NCBI GenBank assembly: GCA_905221605.1
Contig: CAJNDS010002413.1
Coordinates: 613,042 to 677,041 of the forward strand
Direction: 5' to 3'
DNA: 64,000 nucleotides
Origin: Symbiodinium natans
Lineage: Eukaryota > Sar > Dinophyceae > Suessiales > Symbiodiniaceae
Shown here: positions 52,601 through 53,510 of the stretch, one piece after another
Position numbering within the stretch: the first letter of the stretch is position 1
Layout of the letters: each line of letters begins with the position of its first letter
Notes under the pieces: model-generated
The model's database searches: none
The model's input: only the letters and a program-made list of their open reading frames with translations
What the model was told of the DNA's origin: nothing
Program-made: the position numbers and the translations under genes

Positions 52601-53510
52601 GGGGGGGATACCATTGGGGGGGGGGGGTCGATTACGCGGAACGCGGGCGCATATATAGGGTACTTCGTTCCCTCATTTCCTGCTAACAGTAAGCAAAGGC
52701 CCTAAAGCCCCTAAAATCCTAAGAAGCCCCAAGCAACCCTTCAAGATCCCCCTCCCCCCAGACCCAACACCTAGAACCCTAAACCCAAAGACGTCTAGGG
52801 TTCAGGGTTGAAGGTTGAGGGTTTAGGGTTTAGGGTTCGGGGGGTTAGGGTTTAGGGTTTAGGGTTGAGGGTTTAGGGTTTAGGGTTTAGGGTTCGGGGA
52901 GTTTGGGGGGGGGGGTCGAGGGCTGAGGGAGGCATCTTGACGGCAAGGCCCTGGATGAGAGGACAGAGGAGGAAACGAAGGAGATCGGCTCAGCCGATGC
53001 CTTGGGCTGGGACATGAGTGTTTAGGGTTTAGGGTTTAGGCTTTAGGGTTTGGGGTTTAGGGTTTAAGGTTTGGGACGGAAAGAAGCCGCATCGCCGAAG
53101 GAAGTACAGCTGGTCGCGCGGACAGACGAGTTTAATCAGCAGTTTCCGGGCCGTCGTCTGTGGCGCGGAGCGCGCCGTCGCCAACGGAGACGGCCTTAAC
53201 CCCAAACCCTACACCCTAAACCCTAAAGTCCCGACACCCTAAGAAACCCAACGCCCTAAGACAAAAAGCAGAAGAACCCTAAACCCTAAACCCTAAACCC
53301 TAAACCCTAAACCCTAAACCCTAAACCCTAAACCCTAAACCCTAAACCCTAAACCCTAAACCCGAAACCCCACACCCCGAACCTAAACCCTAAACCCTAA
53401 ACCCTAAAACCTAAACCCTAAACCCTAAACCCTAAAACCCTAAAACCCTAAACCCGAAACCTGCGTTCTAAGGAACCTTGGCCACTTAGAGGCCTCCGCC
53501 GGCATGGCCG
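807..53510 (+). CDS. Type I polyketide synthase ketosynthase (KS) domain gene, 25 exons identified, both ends open
   Basis: A beta-ketoacyl synthase condenses an acyl chain with malonyl units in polyketide or fatty-acid assembly. Read in order, the exons below give MACHYPGDSRN, VPVTRWD, FDNVFFGLSEEE, MSPGQRL, GVYLGDSG, GLTGPTLTVDTACSSSLVA, GRCFTFDGTADGYARGEGCG, GSAVNQDGRSAS, TAPNGPSQQQ, ECHGTGTALGDPIE and TSAKTNLGHLEASAG. These are KS signatures in the correct order. The Cys of DTAC, the His of HGTGT and the His of NLGHLEA form the usual C-H-H triad, so catalysis looks possible. All 24 junctions keep phase. Donors are 13 GC, 7 GT and 5 GA; acceptors are AG|G except two. About 1.04 kb of exon lies in 52.7 kb. 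Neither the true start nor the end (probably beyond the element at 54 kb) is visible. The loop after GVYLGDSG is short, so one exon may be missed. Product and toxin or lipid role cannot be told from sequence. Confidence 0.85.
1383..1447 (+). CDS. KS exon: N-terminal GMACxYPG-type motif
   Basis: Encodes SMACHYPGDSRNQESYWLVAL, matching the KS opening 'MACRxPGxxxxPExFW'. AG acceptor 1381-1382; GC donor 1448. The last base (G) completes a Gly codon with the next exon. The longer reading frame that runs through this exon into both introns is not real protein. Confidence 0.85.
1824..1859 (+). CDS. KS exon: VPVTRW region
   Basis: Encodes GADGLVKVPVT and half of an Arg codon; the next exon completes VTRWD, a KS hallmark. 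AAG|G acceptor; GC donor at 1860. The start of the previous intron (GGCGGGGCC) resembles the start of this exon (GGTGGCGCC). Confidence 0.8.
2728..2771 (+). CDS. KS exon: WDATEYFSADEKEP
   Basis: Begins with the last two bases of the Arg of VTRWD and encodes WDATEYFSADEKEP, the KS 'WDxxxYYDxD' segment. CTGAG|G acceptor; GT donor at 2772. Confidence 0.8.
3782..3820 (+). CDS. KS exon: TYAIHGGF
   Basis: Encodes EGFTYAIHGGFCA, corresponding to the KS 'GKxYxxxGGFL' segment. GCAG|G acceptor; GA donor at 3821 (GACGTTG), resembling the GATGATG that opens the next exon. Confidence 0.8.
4264..4660 (+). pseudogene. Unidentified gene-like fragment
   Basis: Non-repeat island inside KS intron 3,821-4,944. 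One frame reads DTVVVGEDGQVQLPPYMNKF then LLGKEPAWS; after about 4,510 another frame reads MEFIKMLTPKLADFLEKMQK. Both look like ordinary protein, suggesting a coding fragment with a frame break. I do not recognise the family. Confidence 0.35.
4945..4995 (+). CDS. KS exon: FDNVFFGLSEEE
   Basis: Encodes DDVIMFDNVFFGLSEEE, the KS 'FDAxFFGISPxEA' block. TTCAG|G acceptor; GA donor at 4996. Confidence 0.88.
5875..5925 (+). CDS. KS exon: MSPGQRLVMQTGYE
   Basis: Encodes AHVMSPGQRLVMQTGYE, matching 'MDPQQRLLLExxYE'. TGTAG|G acceptor; GC donor at 5926. The intron starts GCGCCC and the next exon GCGCTT, so GAGGCGC is present on both sides of the intron. Confidence 0.88.
6426..6452 (+). CDS. KS exon: ALHNAGITK
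   Basis: 27-nt exon encoding ALHNAGITK, which continues YE- to give YEALHNAG as in KS domains. GGGAG|G acceptor; GC donor at 6453. AAGGCC occurs at both ends of the following intron. Confidence 0.78.
7573..7621 (+). CDS. KS exon: CGVYLGDSGC
   Basis: Encodes ASAMGLRCGVYLGDSG plus T of Cys, the KS 'GVFVGxxGxD' strand-turn. AAG|G acceptor; GC donor chosen at 7622 because it alone gives the phase required by the next exon. Frame continues as CDWPQLLLEESY into the intron, so a longer exon and an additional small exon remain possible. Confidence 0.7.
7811..7828 (+). CDS. KS micro-exon (18 nt)
   Basis: 18-nt candidate encoding SATSL between CCAG|G and a GC donor at 7829; both flanking phases fit, giving SATSLGSRLAHSLGL. 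The small size and absence of an invariant residue make this the weakest internal exon. Confidence 0.5.
8868..8927 (+). CDS. KS exon: GLTGPTLTVDTA(C), active-site Cys split
   Basis: Encodes SRLAHSLGLTGPTLTVDTA and the T of the catalytic Cys codon. The GC donor at 8928 lets T|GC reconstitute TGC with the next exon (DTACSSS), so the catalytic codon itself is interrupted by an intron of 561 bp. Confidence 0.9.
8953..9075. repeat. Foldback (MITE-like) family A, copy 1, diverged
   Basis: Terminal inverted repeat ACTTGGAGGTTCATGGTACTTA in its consensus form; this copy has several changes (TTCGTGG, CTTGAACCTTCAAG). Confidence 0.65.
9489..9538 (+). CDS. KS exon: (C)SSSLVAIGVAHTALRK
   Basis: Begins with the last two bases of the catalytic Cys codon, then SSSLVAIGVAHTALRK as in 'DTACSSSLVAxHxAxxxLR'. 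CGAG|G acceptor; GT donor at 9539. CTCCGCAAGGTG at this exon end recurs almost exactly (CTCCGGCAAGGTG) at the next exon start. Confidence 0.9.
9721..9747 (+). CDS. KS exon: VSAEQVDPG
   Basis: 27-nt exon encoding VSAEQVDPG between LRK and VKMALAQG; phase 0 at both sides. GCAAG|G acceptor; GT donor at 9748. Confidence 0.65.
11300..11345 (+). CDS. KS exon: ALAQGCNLLLSP
   Basis: Encodes VKMALAQGCNLLLSP plus C of Arg, equivalent to KS 'ALAGGVNLLLSP'. ACAG|G acceptor; GA donor at 11346. Confidence 0.88.
13455..13511 (+). CDS. KS exon: MLSPRGRCFTFDGTADG
   Basis: Encodes PHMLSPRGRCFTFDGTAD and G of Gly, the KS 'MLSPxGRCxTFDxxADGY' block. AAG|G acceptor; GT donor at 13512. Confidence 0.9.
14892..14928 (+). 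CDS. KS exon: GYARGEGCGSLTL
   Basis: Completes Gly then encodes YARGEGCGSLT(L), the KS 'DGYxRGEGxGxVxL' motif. GCAG|G acceptor; GT donor at 14929. Confidence 0.9.
16111..16162 (+). CDS. KS exon: (L)KMSPDASEAQARAECRA
   Basis: Completes a Leu codon then encodes KMSPDASEAQARAECRA, the variable 'VLKxLSDAxxDGD' segment. CCAG|G acceptor; GC donor at 16163. Confidence 0.75.
16362..16400 (+). CDS. KS exon: AMLIGSAVNQ
   Basis: Encodes LCLAMLIGSAVNQ, the KS 'xxIxGSAVNQDG' strand. Acceptor CCAG is followed by C, one of two exceptions to AG|G. GA donor at 16401. Confidence 0.82.
16685..16704 (+). CDS. KS micro-exon: DGRSAS(M)
   Basis: 20-nt exon encoding DGRSAS plus AT of a Met codon. It supplies the residues otherwise missing between NQ and TAPNGPS, giving NQDGRSASMTAPNGPS in frame. 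AAG|G acceptor; GC donor at 16705. Confidence 0.78.
17181..17219 (+). CDS. KS exon: TAPNGPSQQQCI
   Basis: Completes Met then encodes TAPNGPSQQQCI, a strong KS signature. CCAG|G acceptor; GC donor at 17220. Confidence 0.9.
17578..17620 (+). CDS. KS exon before the 24-kb intron
   Basis: Encodes LRLKPPTLQENKFK and joins in phase to ECHGTGT at 42,008. The acceptor (AAGAG|C) is not AG|G. GT donor at 17621. Sequence between conserved blocks is variable in KS domains, so support is phase and position. Confidence 0.55.
17621..18991. repeat. Start of the 24-kb KS intron: poly-G tract and telomeric arrays
   Basis: A nearly pure G tract at 17,651-17,772 (a few T), then C run at 17,811-17,833, CCCTAAA 17,905-18,010, TTTAGGG 18,118-18,180, CCCTAAA 18,236-18,302 and 18,412-18,570, TTTAGGG 18,680-18,950. 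The Gly- or Pro-only open frames across it are not genes. Confidence 0.85.
17651..17772 (+). repeat. ~120-nt near-pure poly-G tract
   Basis: Interrupted by only a few T residues, 30 nt after the GT donor of the 24-kb KS intron. Length may be unreliable because such tracts are hard to sequence. Confidence 0.9.
18992..19054 (+). CDS. RCC1-like gene exon 1 (start codon, ubiquitin-like beta1-beta2)
   Basis: ATG then AIRVEVGLLSGKTAAVELDP. GA donor at 19055. The preceding 18,955-18,991 is GC-rich and may be 5' UTR. Confidence 0.8.
18992..39434 (+). CDS. Ubiquitin-like / RCC1-repeat protein gene, 20 exons, nested in the KS intron
   Basis: About 444 codons in 20 exons. The N-terminus (MAIRVEVGLLSGKTAAVEL ... 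TVEDLSRKARNLLGVGRG ... SASGELL ... LADAGVATGDFLTLQIRQ) is a ubiquitin-like fold segment. It is followed by nine repeats of about 50 residues with cores such as AFAAILGDGSVVTWG and linkers such as VQQIQAT, the RCC1-like pattern abundant in Symbiodinium-type genomes. RCC1 repeats form beta-propellers; the function of this dinoflagellate family is unknown. Start: ATG at 18,992 after a GC-rich leader. End: in-frame TGA at 39,432-39,434, if the last exon reads through. Phase is kept at every junction except exon 12 to 13. Donors: 8 GC, 6 GA, 4 GT and one odd. Introns are telomeric repeats. The whole gene sits in KS intron 17,621-42,007 on the same strand. Confidence 0.8.
19055..20101. repeat. RCC1-like gene intron 1: TTTAGGG, foldback, AT microsatellite, pure CCCTAAG
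   Basis: TTTAGGG 19,075-19,218; foldback element 19,218-19,375; (TA)n-rich 19,486-19,670; homogeneous CCCTAAG array 19,725-19,987 (about 37 units); CCCTAAA 20,020-20,075. Confidence 0.88.
19218..19375. repeat. Foldback family A, copy 2
   Basis: Starts TACTTGGAGGCTCATGATAC and ends GTGCCATGAACCTCCAAGTA; internal TTAAGTGCCCTA-type arms also match the other copies. Confidence 0.85.
20102..20160 (+). CDS. RCC1-like gene exon 2 (ubiquitin-like helix)
   Basis: Encodes AATVEDLSRKARNLLGVGR; CCAG|G acceptor, GC donor at 20161. Equivalent to the 'VxxLKxxAQxxLGVGxG' helix of the family. Confidence 0.8.
20161..22809. repeat. RCC1-like gene intron 2: AAATGGTCTGGGAGAAGCCC minisatellite and arrays
   Basis: 20,240-20,790 holds two imperfect copies (about 135 bp apart) of a TTTGGGTTACCG..GGGGTA segment. 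20,870-21,580 is a minisatellite of about 33-36 bp with core GCTCAGAAATGGTCTGGGAG, in both precise and shortened units. 21,590-21,830 is unique, unassigned. CCCTAAA 21,846-21,945 and 22,560-22,760; a T-rich unique stretch 22,190-22,370. Confidence 0.8.
22810..22849 (+). CDS. RCC1-like gene exon 3
   Basis: Completes Gly then NLLSASGELLRGT. CGAG|G acceptor; GA donor at 22850. Confidence 0.75.
23572..23790. repeat. 21-bp repeat cluster with direct and inverted units
   Basis: CTGGGCAAGGTCGCCGTTTTA appears about four times forward, then twice reversed, then twice forward, so the cluster can fold into long hairpins. Confidence 0.9.
24266..25000. repeat. AGAACTTTT minisatellite, partly duplicated
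   Basis: The ~200-bp segment from about 24,266 (CTAGTTCTAAACTATGAGAA) recurs at about 24,583 (CTAGATCTAAAGTATGAGAA) with nearly the same order of variant units, separated by CCCTAAA and CCCTGAA repeats. Confidence 0.88.
25309..25380. repeat. Foldback family B, copy 1 (truncated left end)
   Basis: Consensus terminal repeat GGGATGTTCCCCCTTATAC then TAACAGTCCTTA; here CCCCTATACTGACAGTC to GTTAGTATAAGGGGGTACAT. Confidence 0.78.
25538..25597 (+). CDS. RCC1-like gene exon 4 (end of ubiquitin-like domain)
   Basis: Encodes DTLADAGVATGDFLTLQIRQ. GCAG|G acceptor after a C24 run; GT donor at 25598. Confidence 0.85.
25598..27330. repeat. RCC1-like gene intron 4, with 461-bp CCCTAAA block
   Basis: TTTAGGG variants 25,604-25,770 and TAGTAGGGTT units 25,835-25,945; unique islands 26,040-26,180 and 26,240-26,590; CCCTAAA 26,867-27,327, almost uninterrupted. 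The island at 26,245-26,390 reads ALKKLREPYGPGPASLVPP then PTAPGDPLQGPGWIIHP, protein-like but unassigned. Confidence 0.85.
26867..27327 (+). repeat. 461-bp near-perfect CCCTAAA array flanked by 17-bp direct repeats
   Basis: About 65 units with a handful of variants. AAGGTGGCCCTGGCCGC occurs at 26,850-26,866 and 27,328-27,344; the second copy is the start of exon 5. Confidence 0.95.
27331..27379 (+). CDS. RCC1-like gene exon 5
   Basis: Encodes VALAASSGAFAAILGD plus G. Its first 14 nt, with three bases of intron, are repeated exactly at 26,850-26,866 on the other side of a CCCTAAA block. GC donor at 27380 (GCTCC, also the first bases of exon 6). Confidence 0.85.
27853..27904 (+). CDS. RCC1-like gene exon 6
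   Basis: Completes Gly then SVTAWGQLPGGDCSVV plus two bases. ACAG|G acceptor; GC donor at 27905. Confidence 0.78.
27905..29573. repeat. RCC1-like gene intron 6
   Basis: TTTAGGG 27,940-28,015; CCCTAAA 28,095-28,200; foldback 28,272-28,370; CCCTACA to CCCTAAA 28,372-28,470; TTTAGGG 28,557-28,665; CCCTAAA 29,398-29,560. A unique GC-rich island at 28,765-29,090 reads KVMPARITYQPPNGEALVVW then QPEATMAVLQANSCKAFQV on the + strand; family not recognised. Confidence 0.8.
28272..28370. repeat. Foldback family B, copy 2
   Basis: GGGATGCTCCACCTTATACT at the left, GGGGGGAACATCCC at the right. Confidence 0.82.
29574..29607 (+). CDS. RCC1-like gene exon 7
   Basis: Encodes QGQLVNVQQIQ after completing Arg. 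GC donor at 29608; GCGACCAGC starts the intron and also the next exon. Confidence 0.8.
29990..30160. repeat. Foldback family A, copy 3, with internal T18
   Basis: Starts CTTGGAGGTTCATGGTACTT, ends AGTACCATCAACCTCCAAG; a poly-T run occupies the middle. Confidence 0.82.
30327..30471. repeat. Foldback family C, full copy
   Basis: TCTAAGAATAACTCACCATAC to GTATGTTGAATATTTCTTAGA; inner arms CCATACCCCTTAAC/TTAAGGGGTATG. A half copy is at 51,237-51,305. Confidence 0.8.
30956..31995. repeat. ~107-bp tandem repeat, about 10 units
   Basis: Each unit carries GCAAGCTTGCTTCAAAGC and a perfect hairpin of about eight G, CTGCG, then about eight C. Unit length varies mainly in the G/C runs. Open frames here are repeat translations. 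Confidence 0.92.
32029..32455. repeat. 42-bp tandem repeat, about 10 units
   Basis: Core CTCTGACAACGCAGAAATGC then TGCTATTTACAGTATTTG. A length divisible by three keeps frames open on both strands; not regarded as a gene. Confidence 0.92.
32560..32800. repeat. Foldback family A, copy 4, split by a CCCTAAA array
   Basis: Starts GCTTGGAGGCTCATGGTGCT, ends TAAGTATGAACCTCCAAG. A 95-bp CCCTAAA array (32,664-32,758) interrupts it, with AAGTAC on both sides (32,658-32,663 and 32,759-32,764). Confidence 0.85.
32811..32883 (+). CDS. RCC1-like gene exon 8
   Basis: Encodes ATSTAFAAILREGCVVTWGDPENG. CGAG|G acceptor; GA donor at 32884. The acceptor lies 10 nt after the end of a foldback element. Confidence 0.85.
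33202..33321. repeat. Foldback family D
   Basis: 120 bp with perfect 11-bp ends GTCGGGCCTTA/TAAGGCCCGAC. The internal sequence CGATCCCTATATTGCCC is shared with a diverged relative at about 12,205-12,345. Confidence 0.78.
33560..33609 (+). CDS. RCC1-like gene exon 9
   Basis: Completes Gly then DSCNVQEKLRDVRQIQ. GGAG|G acceptor; GC donor at 33610. Confidence 0.8.
34474..34566. repeat. Foldback family E
   Basis: 93 bp; TACCTGAGACTCT..ACAGTTTAGT pairs with ACTAAACTGTAGGTA..AGAGTCCCAGGTA. Single copy in the window. Confidence 0.78.
34834..34926 (+). CDS. RCC1-like gene exon 10
   Basis: Encodes AAAMAFAALCGDGSVVTWGH and continues PDFGGDSGPVQ. AGAG|G acceptor; GA donor at 34927, followed by a G run. 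Confidence 0.87.
36115..36189 (+). CDS. RCC1-like gene exon 11
   Basis: Encodes ERLHDVREIQATAMAFAALL then GDGSV. GGGAG|G acceptor; GT donor at 36190. GTCACTGGG at the intron start echoes GTCACCTGGG at the next exon start. Confidence 0.87.
36397..36504 (+). CDS. RCC1-like gene exon 12
   Basis: Encodes VTWGYPDFGGDSDAVRGDLT and continues GVCAIQANRGAFAATL. The 3' boundary is unclear: phase needs a GG donor at 36,505, or there is a 1-nt indel. Confidence 0.75.
37242..37301 (+). CDS. RCC1-like gene exon 13
   Basis: Encodes DGSVVTWGDPDAGGDSSDVQ. GGAG|G acceptor; GA donor at 37302. Confidence 0.85.
37488..37550 (+). CDS. RCC1-like gene exon 14
   Basis: Encodes ELLVGVSRIQSSDTAFAAIL and K. CGAG|G acceptor; GA donor at 37551. 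Confidence 0.83.
37897..37986 (+). CDS. RCC1-like gene exon 15
   Basis: Encodes DGSLVTWGDPDAGADVEEVE then DQIGVVEELQ. GC donor at 37987; the intron that follows is only 110 bp and is bounded by a 15-bp direct repeat. Confidence 0.85.
38097..38166 (+). CDS. RCC1-like gene exon 16
   Basis: Encodes ATDSAFAALLPDGSVVTWGN then PNE plus G. CCAG|G acceptor; GT donor at 38167, inside an 18-bp direct repeat. Confidence 0.87.
38369..38511 (+). CDS. RCC1-like gene exon 17 (longest)
   Basis: 143-nt exon encoding a complete repeat: GDSQDVSRQLRNVRHLQATA, TAFAAILEDGSVVTWGEPDG, then GGSCSKE. AAG|G acceptor; GC donor at 38512. Confidence 0.88.
38746..38796 (+). CDS. RCC1-like gene exon 18
   Basis: Encodes GQLRDVQQIQATGTAFA. 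GCAG|G acceptor; GC donor at 38797. Confidence 0.82.
39188..39256 (+). CDS. RCC1-like gene exon 19
   Basis: Encodes AAILSDGSVVTWGNPEEGGD then SSS. AAG|G acceptor; GT donor at 39257. Joining adds one Ala relative to other repeats. Confidence 0.83.
39402..39434 (+). CDS. RCC1-like gene last exon with TGA stop
   Basis: Encodes VKELLQAVGR then TGA. ATAG|G acceptor. If a GC donor at 39,430 were used instead the gene could continue, but no further RCC1-like exon was found before 42 kb. Confidence 0.6.
   Translation, partial: VKELLQAVGR
39550..39648. repeat. Foldback family A, copy 5, compact 99 bp
   Basis: TACTTGGAGGTTCATGGTAC at the left and AAGTACCATGAACCTCC at the right with a short centre. 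Confidence 0.87.
39909..40147. repeat. Foldback family A, copy 6 plus adjoining partial copy 7
   Basis: Copy 6 at 39,909-40,031 (TACTTCGAGGTTCATGG ... CCATGAACCTCC). A left-truncated copy follows from about 40,040 and ends CCATGAGCCTCCAAGTA. Confidence 0.82.
41058..41105. repeat. Foldback family B, copy 3, internally deleted
   Basis: ACCTTATACTAACAGTCCTG joined directly to a GGGGAACATCCC end. Confidence 0.72.
42008..42037 (+). CDS. KS exon: ECHGTGTALG (catalytic His)
   Basis: 30-nt exon encoding ECHGTGTALG, the first catalytic His motif of KS ('EAHGTGTxLGDPxE'). GCAAG|G acceptor; GC donor at 42038. It continues the 17.2-17.6 kb exons across the nested RCC1-like gene. Confidence 0.88.
42038..43254. 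repeat. KS introns before the copia insertion
   Basis: TTTAGGG 42,060-42,124 and 42,625-42,690; CCCAAAA then CCCTAAA 42,760-42,860; CCCTAAA 43,140-43,258. Island 42,690-42,745 reads QLVMEDDGILSVFMDATT, exon-like but without a place in the KS alignment. Confidence 0.75.
42927..42965 (+). CDS. KS exon: DPIEVSALRMVMQ
   Basis: Encodes DPIEVSALRMVMQ, directly continuing TALG- to TALGDPIE. CCAG|G acceptor; GA donor at 42966. The following intron carries the copia element. Confidence 0.88.
43260..43483 (-). repeat. 3' LTR of the copia element
   Basis: 224-bp copy matching the right LTR with no difference seen by eye. Adjacent internal sequence on the minus strand ends AGCCGGGG, a short candidate polypurine tract. 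Confidence 0.93.
43583..43822. repeat. 85-bp tandem repeat, 3 copies, in copia 3' region
   Basis: Units begin at about 43,583, 43,668 and 43,753 with (T/C)TGACATAGCAC; the third is shortened by a small deletion. Located between Pol and the 3' LTR. Confidence 0.85.
43823..44410 (-). other. Non-coding 3' region of the copia element
   Basis: Between the two tandem arrays. No open frame or recognised motif on either strand. Confidence 0.6.
44411..44645. repeat. 40-bp tandem repeat, 6 copies, at the end of copia pol
   Basis: GACAAGCTCAAGC recurs at 44,411, 44,451, 44,491, 44,531, 44,571 and 44,611, exact 40-bp spacing. The array overlaps the Pol stop codon, so the last Pol residues derive from it. 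Confidence 0.88.
44630..48892 (-). CDS. pol: Copia Pol: protease, integrase, reverse transcriptase, RNase H (1420 aa)
   Basis: Aspartic protease motif WLLDSGAAVSVL near residue 107. Integrase zinc region H-x4-H...C-x2-C (HRMRGHVPFNPFCMQC) near 307, followed by a DDE-type core. Reverse transcriptase with WVLNPKP, CPDVSTAF and catalytic AYVDDLLVV near 1071. RNase H with FTDASW near 1257, SSCESE and HTDAQSA near 1330. No stop interrupts the frame. The first codon at 48,892 is GTG, not ATG, and the frame is closed upstream by a TAA at about 48,926. Pol lies in the -1 frame relative to Gag and overlaps it, so it is probably made as a Gag-Pol fusion by frameshifting. Confidence 0.93.
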   Translation of the reverse strand: MPRQSQQGRKGKGKRPLNELQAGVASDEGSTLPMAMLLCDSGTEMRAASSSCLSCLVWLLALLMLASASLWAFFRSSLRKGRKFVALLLLPLLAQLCWDVESPSWWLLDSGAAVSVLAEANLKHYKVLEWLPVEDQFSAANGSAVQMVSKARIELALPVKSSCDPERATNVIQKFSLEVYIGKTQHNILSMVQLANRGWLFTLGFLQQSLAHEKFDLSVRGLVFWGGCPWIQSDLPDATPHPSHLPTNVVSELCVVKRKAEEREVSLEVGADASSDDPGVGLAESGAPVEPSTSVGQMSGQETLVHRMRGHVPFNPFCMQCLKAKAVKQHRRRRTRQEVASLVADFLFIGPAKRKALVIVEVVTHMLACAPVHENVDRTRALLKQWFAEFALDGVGHKCALEVFTDAEIAVGNLLKSVETGTRLSVRKAPPQAHEVVGLAERFVRYVEETVAVLKDDLKQTFHTELVDTSLAWEVVLQYVSCTYNRFGAPGEQKMAPLELLMGKRLPEAKSTLLGCTVLAELPESVVRETRFEEAAYLGHALNSLGHRVSTFVNDEPRVFVAKSIRLLAPLRLKPELAPVLFGAGDFPKMSLPQTKQTVFEPAKLSGNPPAAWFEVHGRTPGCIACDKGFRGHVHGKACKARYLKWYSDHGNELSGSTPSAPEQQREQVVSPPAHQLPEQTALGDGPAFRIRGKTGPNPQVADAADIEMATAAAAPSSSSREVGPSHRVTGKTAPGASPPLVVADASAETTPSLDNSQIPPFMPLAPSPVEHDSAQDAALREDCDMIDVEVRPCSPTDTQEQAKSTMDVDSLVAYNLGQADLDEQSAVAFVQKLLFCYALYFSAKPESVEFTLCGSQILVAKPQYCVADGTGLQLSPAKTFEGMLVELHALNEFRAGKPLSQAEVDEYRGNGVKVIPTRWVLNPKPSSEDPEKVRSRLVVKEIVRKGDQTARQLAISSPTVHLETFRTLVAYAALLDLCLVCPDVSTAFMASELDEKHRVIVQMPPGCCYQNGWRVHMLLYKALNGLRVAGLAWSNKLCRVITALGLVAGSLECNLYTGFFMGVWIVLLAYVDDLLVVCPKEATGLAFLAELQKHLKVRHTGTLLPSSLGSSRIDFLGRVLERFAGDRAIYMSMPPDYLQPCFDAFQISKASDSVPGIDKILEDDSSAANVQLSPEATTRYRSVLGRLAWFAQVRGDLSIFVMLLSTGQSCPLFKHEKALRAILRFLRSCEHLALRYPSAAQDSSVPVVAFTDASWAPLEYLKRRSISGGYIFAFGSLVKHWSHVQQIVATSSCESEVAAIAVMVAEISCVTDVVVHVCGPDVPAPEVHTDAQSARIVLLSKGETRQSRHFSIKCHMIRQKLADNEVILKWQPGVQLLADMGTKVLPTSKHMFFRSLCGYVELQTSIMNALLTAVPSVLR
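48712..50487 (-). CDS. gag: Copia Gag polyprotein (591 aa)
   Basis: Structural protein that packages element RNA into cytoplasmic particles. It starts with ATG (MAARERSPVD). A Gln-rich, coiled-coil-like stretch lies at about residues 75-160, and a helical copia-type Gag core at about 195-420 (for example LLRSLPSGCRQYV, YEDLRAACVRYE). A Lys/Gly tract at about 450-470 is likely RNA binding. Two zinc knuckles of C-x2-C-x4-H-x4-C follow, near 498-511 (CYICHQKGHFADKC) and 520-533 (CFCCNKPGHKSFQC). The frame runs 180 nt past the start of the open Pol frame and then stops at 48,712. The unspliced 110-nt leader between the LTR and ATG is short. Confidence 0.92.
   Translation of the reverse strand: MAARERSPVDSPVSPHTMEAGVRGRSHRGPGFAFAGCGSRVEPANIPVPPSRSVSVSSPAALEPVVLGLLQQMHQQQNLIGNLSSQMQQLSLEVQGQRQTQTQVVEQLAQQQSMNVTMSERLAQIQEGMLGLRASLTEARVAPSTDATSPQRRPEHFEIGSDNEGPDAVAARPRVQLQGSLPRSDPLGPLGRAEKWLPALPKPQTASWRTRHEEIVGFRTYLEDLVCWLGLGSDQYPTECYAAVGSEREILQSGLTAEQAARSAKLFSILKNAFSDFGRADLIIRAYVELQGSTLNGYEVLRLLAREFALKSRAEALFFKNQTVNQECKSTHISEIVRMVDVAVCKFAKLVATLPAQERLGVDISEADKTLMLLRSLPSGCRQYVVLHTASDSYEDLRAACVRYEAQNRIWLDPTGNQMINALEAQNDEAEDGGDDAWLYWWDEEYEAFVCALKGKGKQKGKGKGKGKAQGKHLGKAQDASSGAEKSAESSKAARGTCYICHQKGHFADKCPSKNSDVVCFCCNKPGHKSFQCPDNPNKGARVRVSGPLTSFRPEWPVMKGPPCRWPCFCVTQAQRCVQQVRVVCRAWCGC
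50582..50595 (-). promoter_or_regulatory. Primer binding site, initiator-Met tRNA type
   Basis: Immediately inside the 5' LTR the minus strand reads TGGTAGCGGGGCCA. TGGTAGCG is the complement of a CGCTACCA tRNA 3' end, as in initiator tRNA-Met used by Ty1-like elements. Confidence 0.7.
50596..50819 (-). repeat. 5' LTR of the copia element
   Basis: Read on the minus strand it begins TGTGGAAATAG and ends AAATATAAATA, i.e. TG...TA. Same sequence as 43,260-43,483. Confidence 0.93.
50820..51934. repeat. KS intron after the copia element
   Basis: Begins with the target duplication, then a unique piece 50,838-50,900, TTTTTAGGG variant array 50,905-51,130, foldback B 51,132-51,228, half of foldback C 51,237-51,305, TTTAGGG 51,360-51,470 and 51,641-51,710, CCCTAAA 51,793-51,909. 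Confidence 0.82.
51132..51228. repeat. Foldback family B, copy 4
   Basis: GGGAGGTCCCCCCTTATACG to TATAAGGGGGAACATCCC, nearly perfect arms. Confidence 0.85.
51935..51972 (+). CDS. KS exon: RPLPILNTSAKT
   Basis: Encodes ERPLPILNTSAK plus two bases of Thr, the KS 'xPLxxxSxKTNxGH' lead-in. CCAG|G acceptor; GC donor at 51973. Confidence 0.82.
51973..53472. repeat. KS intron: TTAGGGC and TTTAGGG arrays, G/C runs
   Basis: TTAGGGC 52,013-52,070 merging into TTTAGGG to 52,150; G and C runs 52,355-52,630; TTTAGGG 52,795-52,905; CCCTAAA 53,275-53,455. Islands at 52,925-53,010 (HLDGKALDERTEEETKEIGS) and 53,090-53,195 read like protein but do not fit the KS frame. Confidence 0.78.
53473..53510 (+). CDS. 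KS exon: NLGHLEASAGMA (second catalytic His)
   Basis: Completes Thr then encodes NLGHLEASAGMA plus G of Gly, the 'NxGHxEAAAGxxG' motif with the second catalytic His. CTAAG|G acceptor; GT donor at 53511. The rest of the gene should lie beyond the gypsy-like element. Confidence 0.9.
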
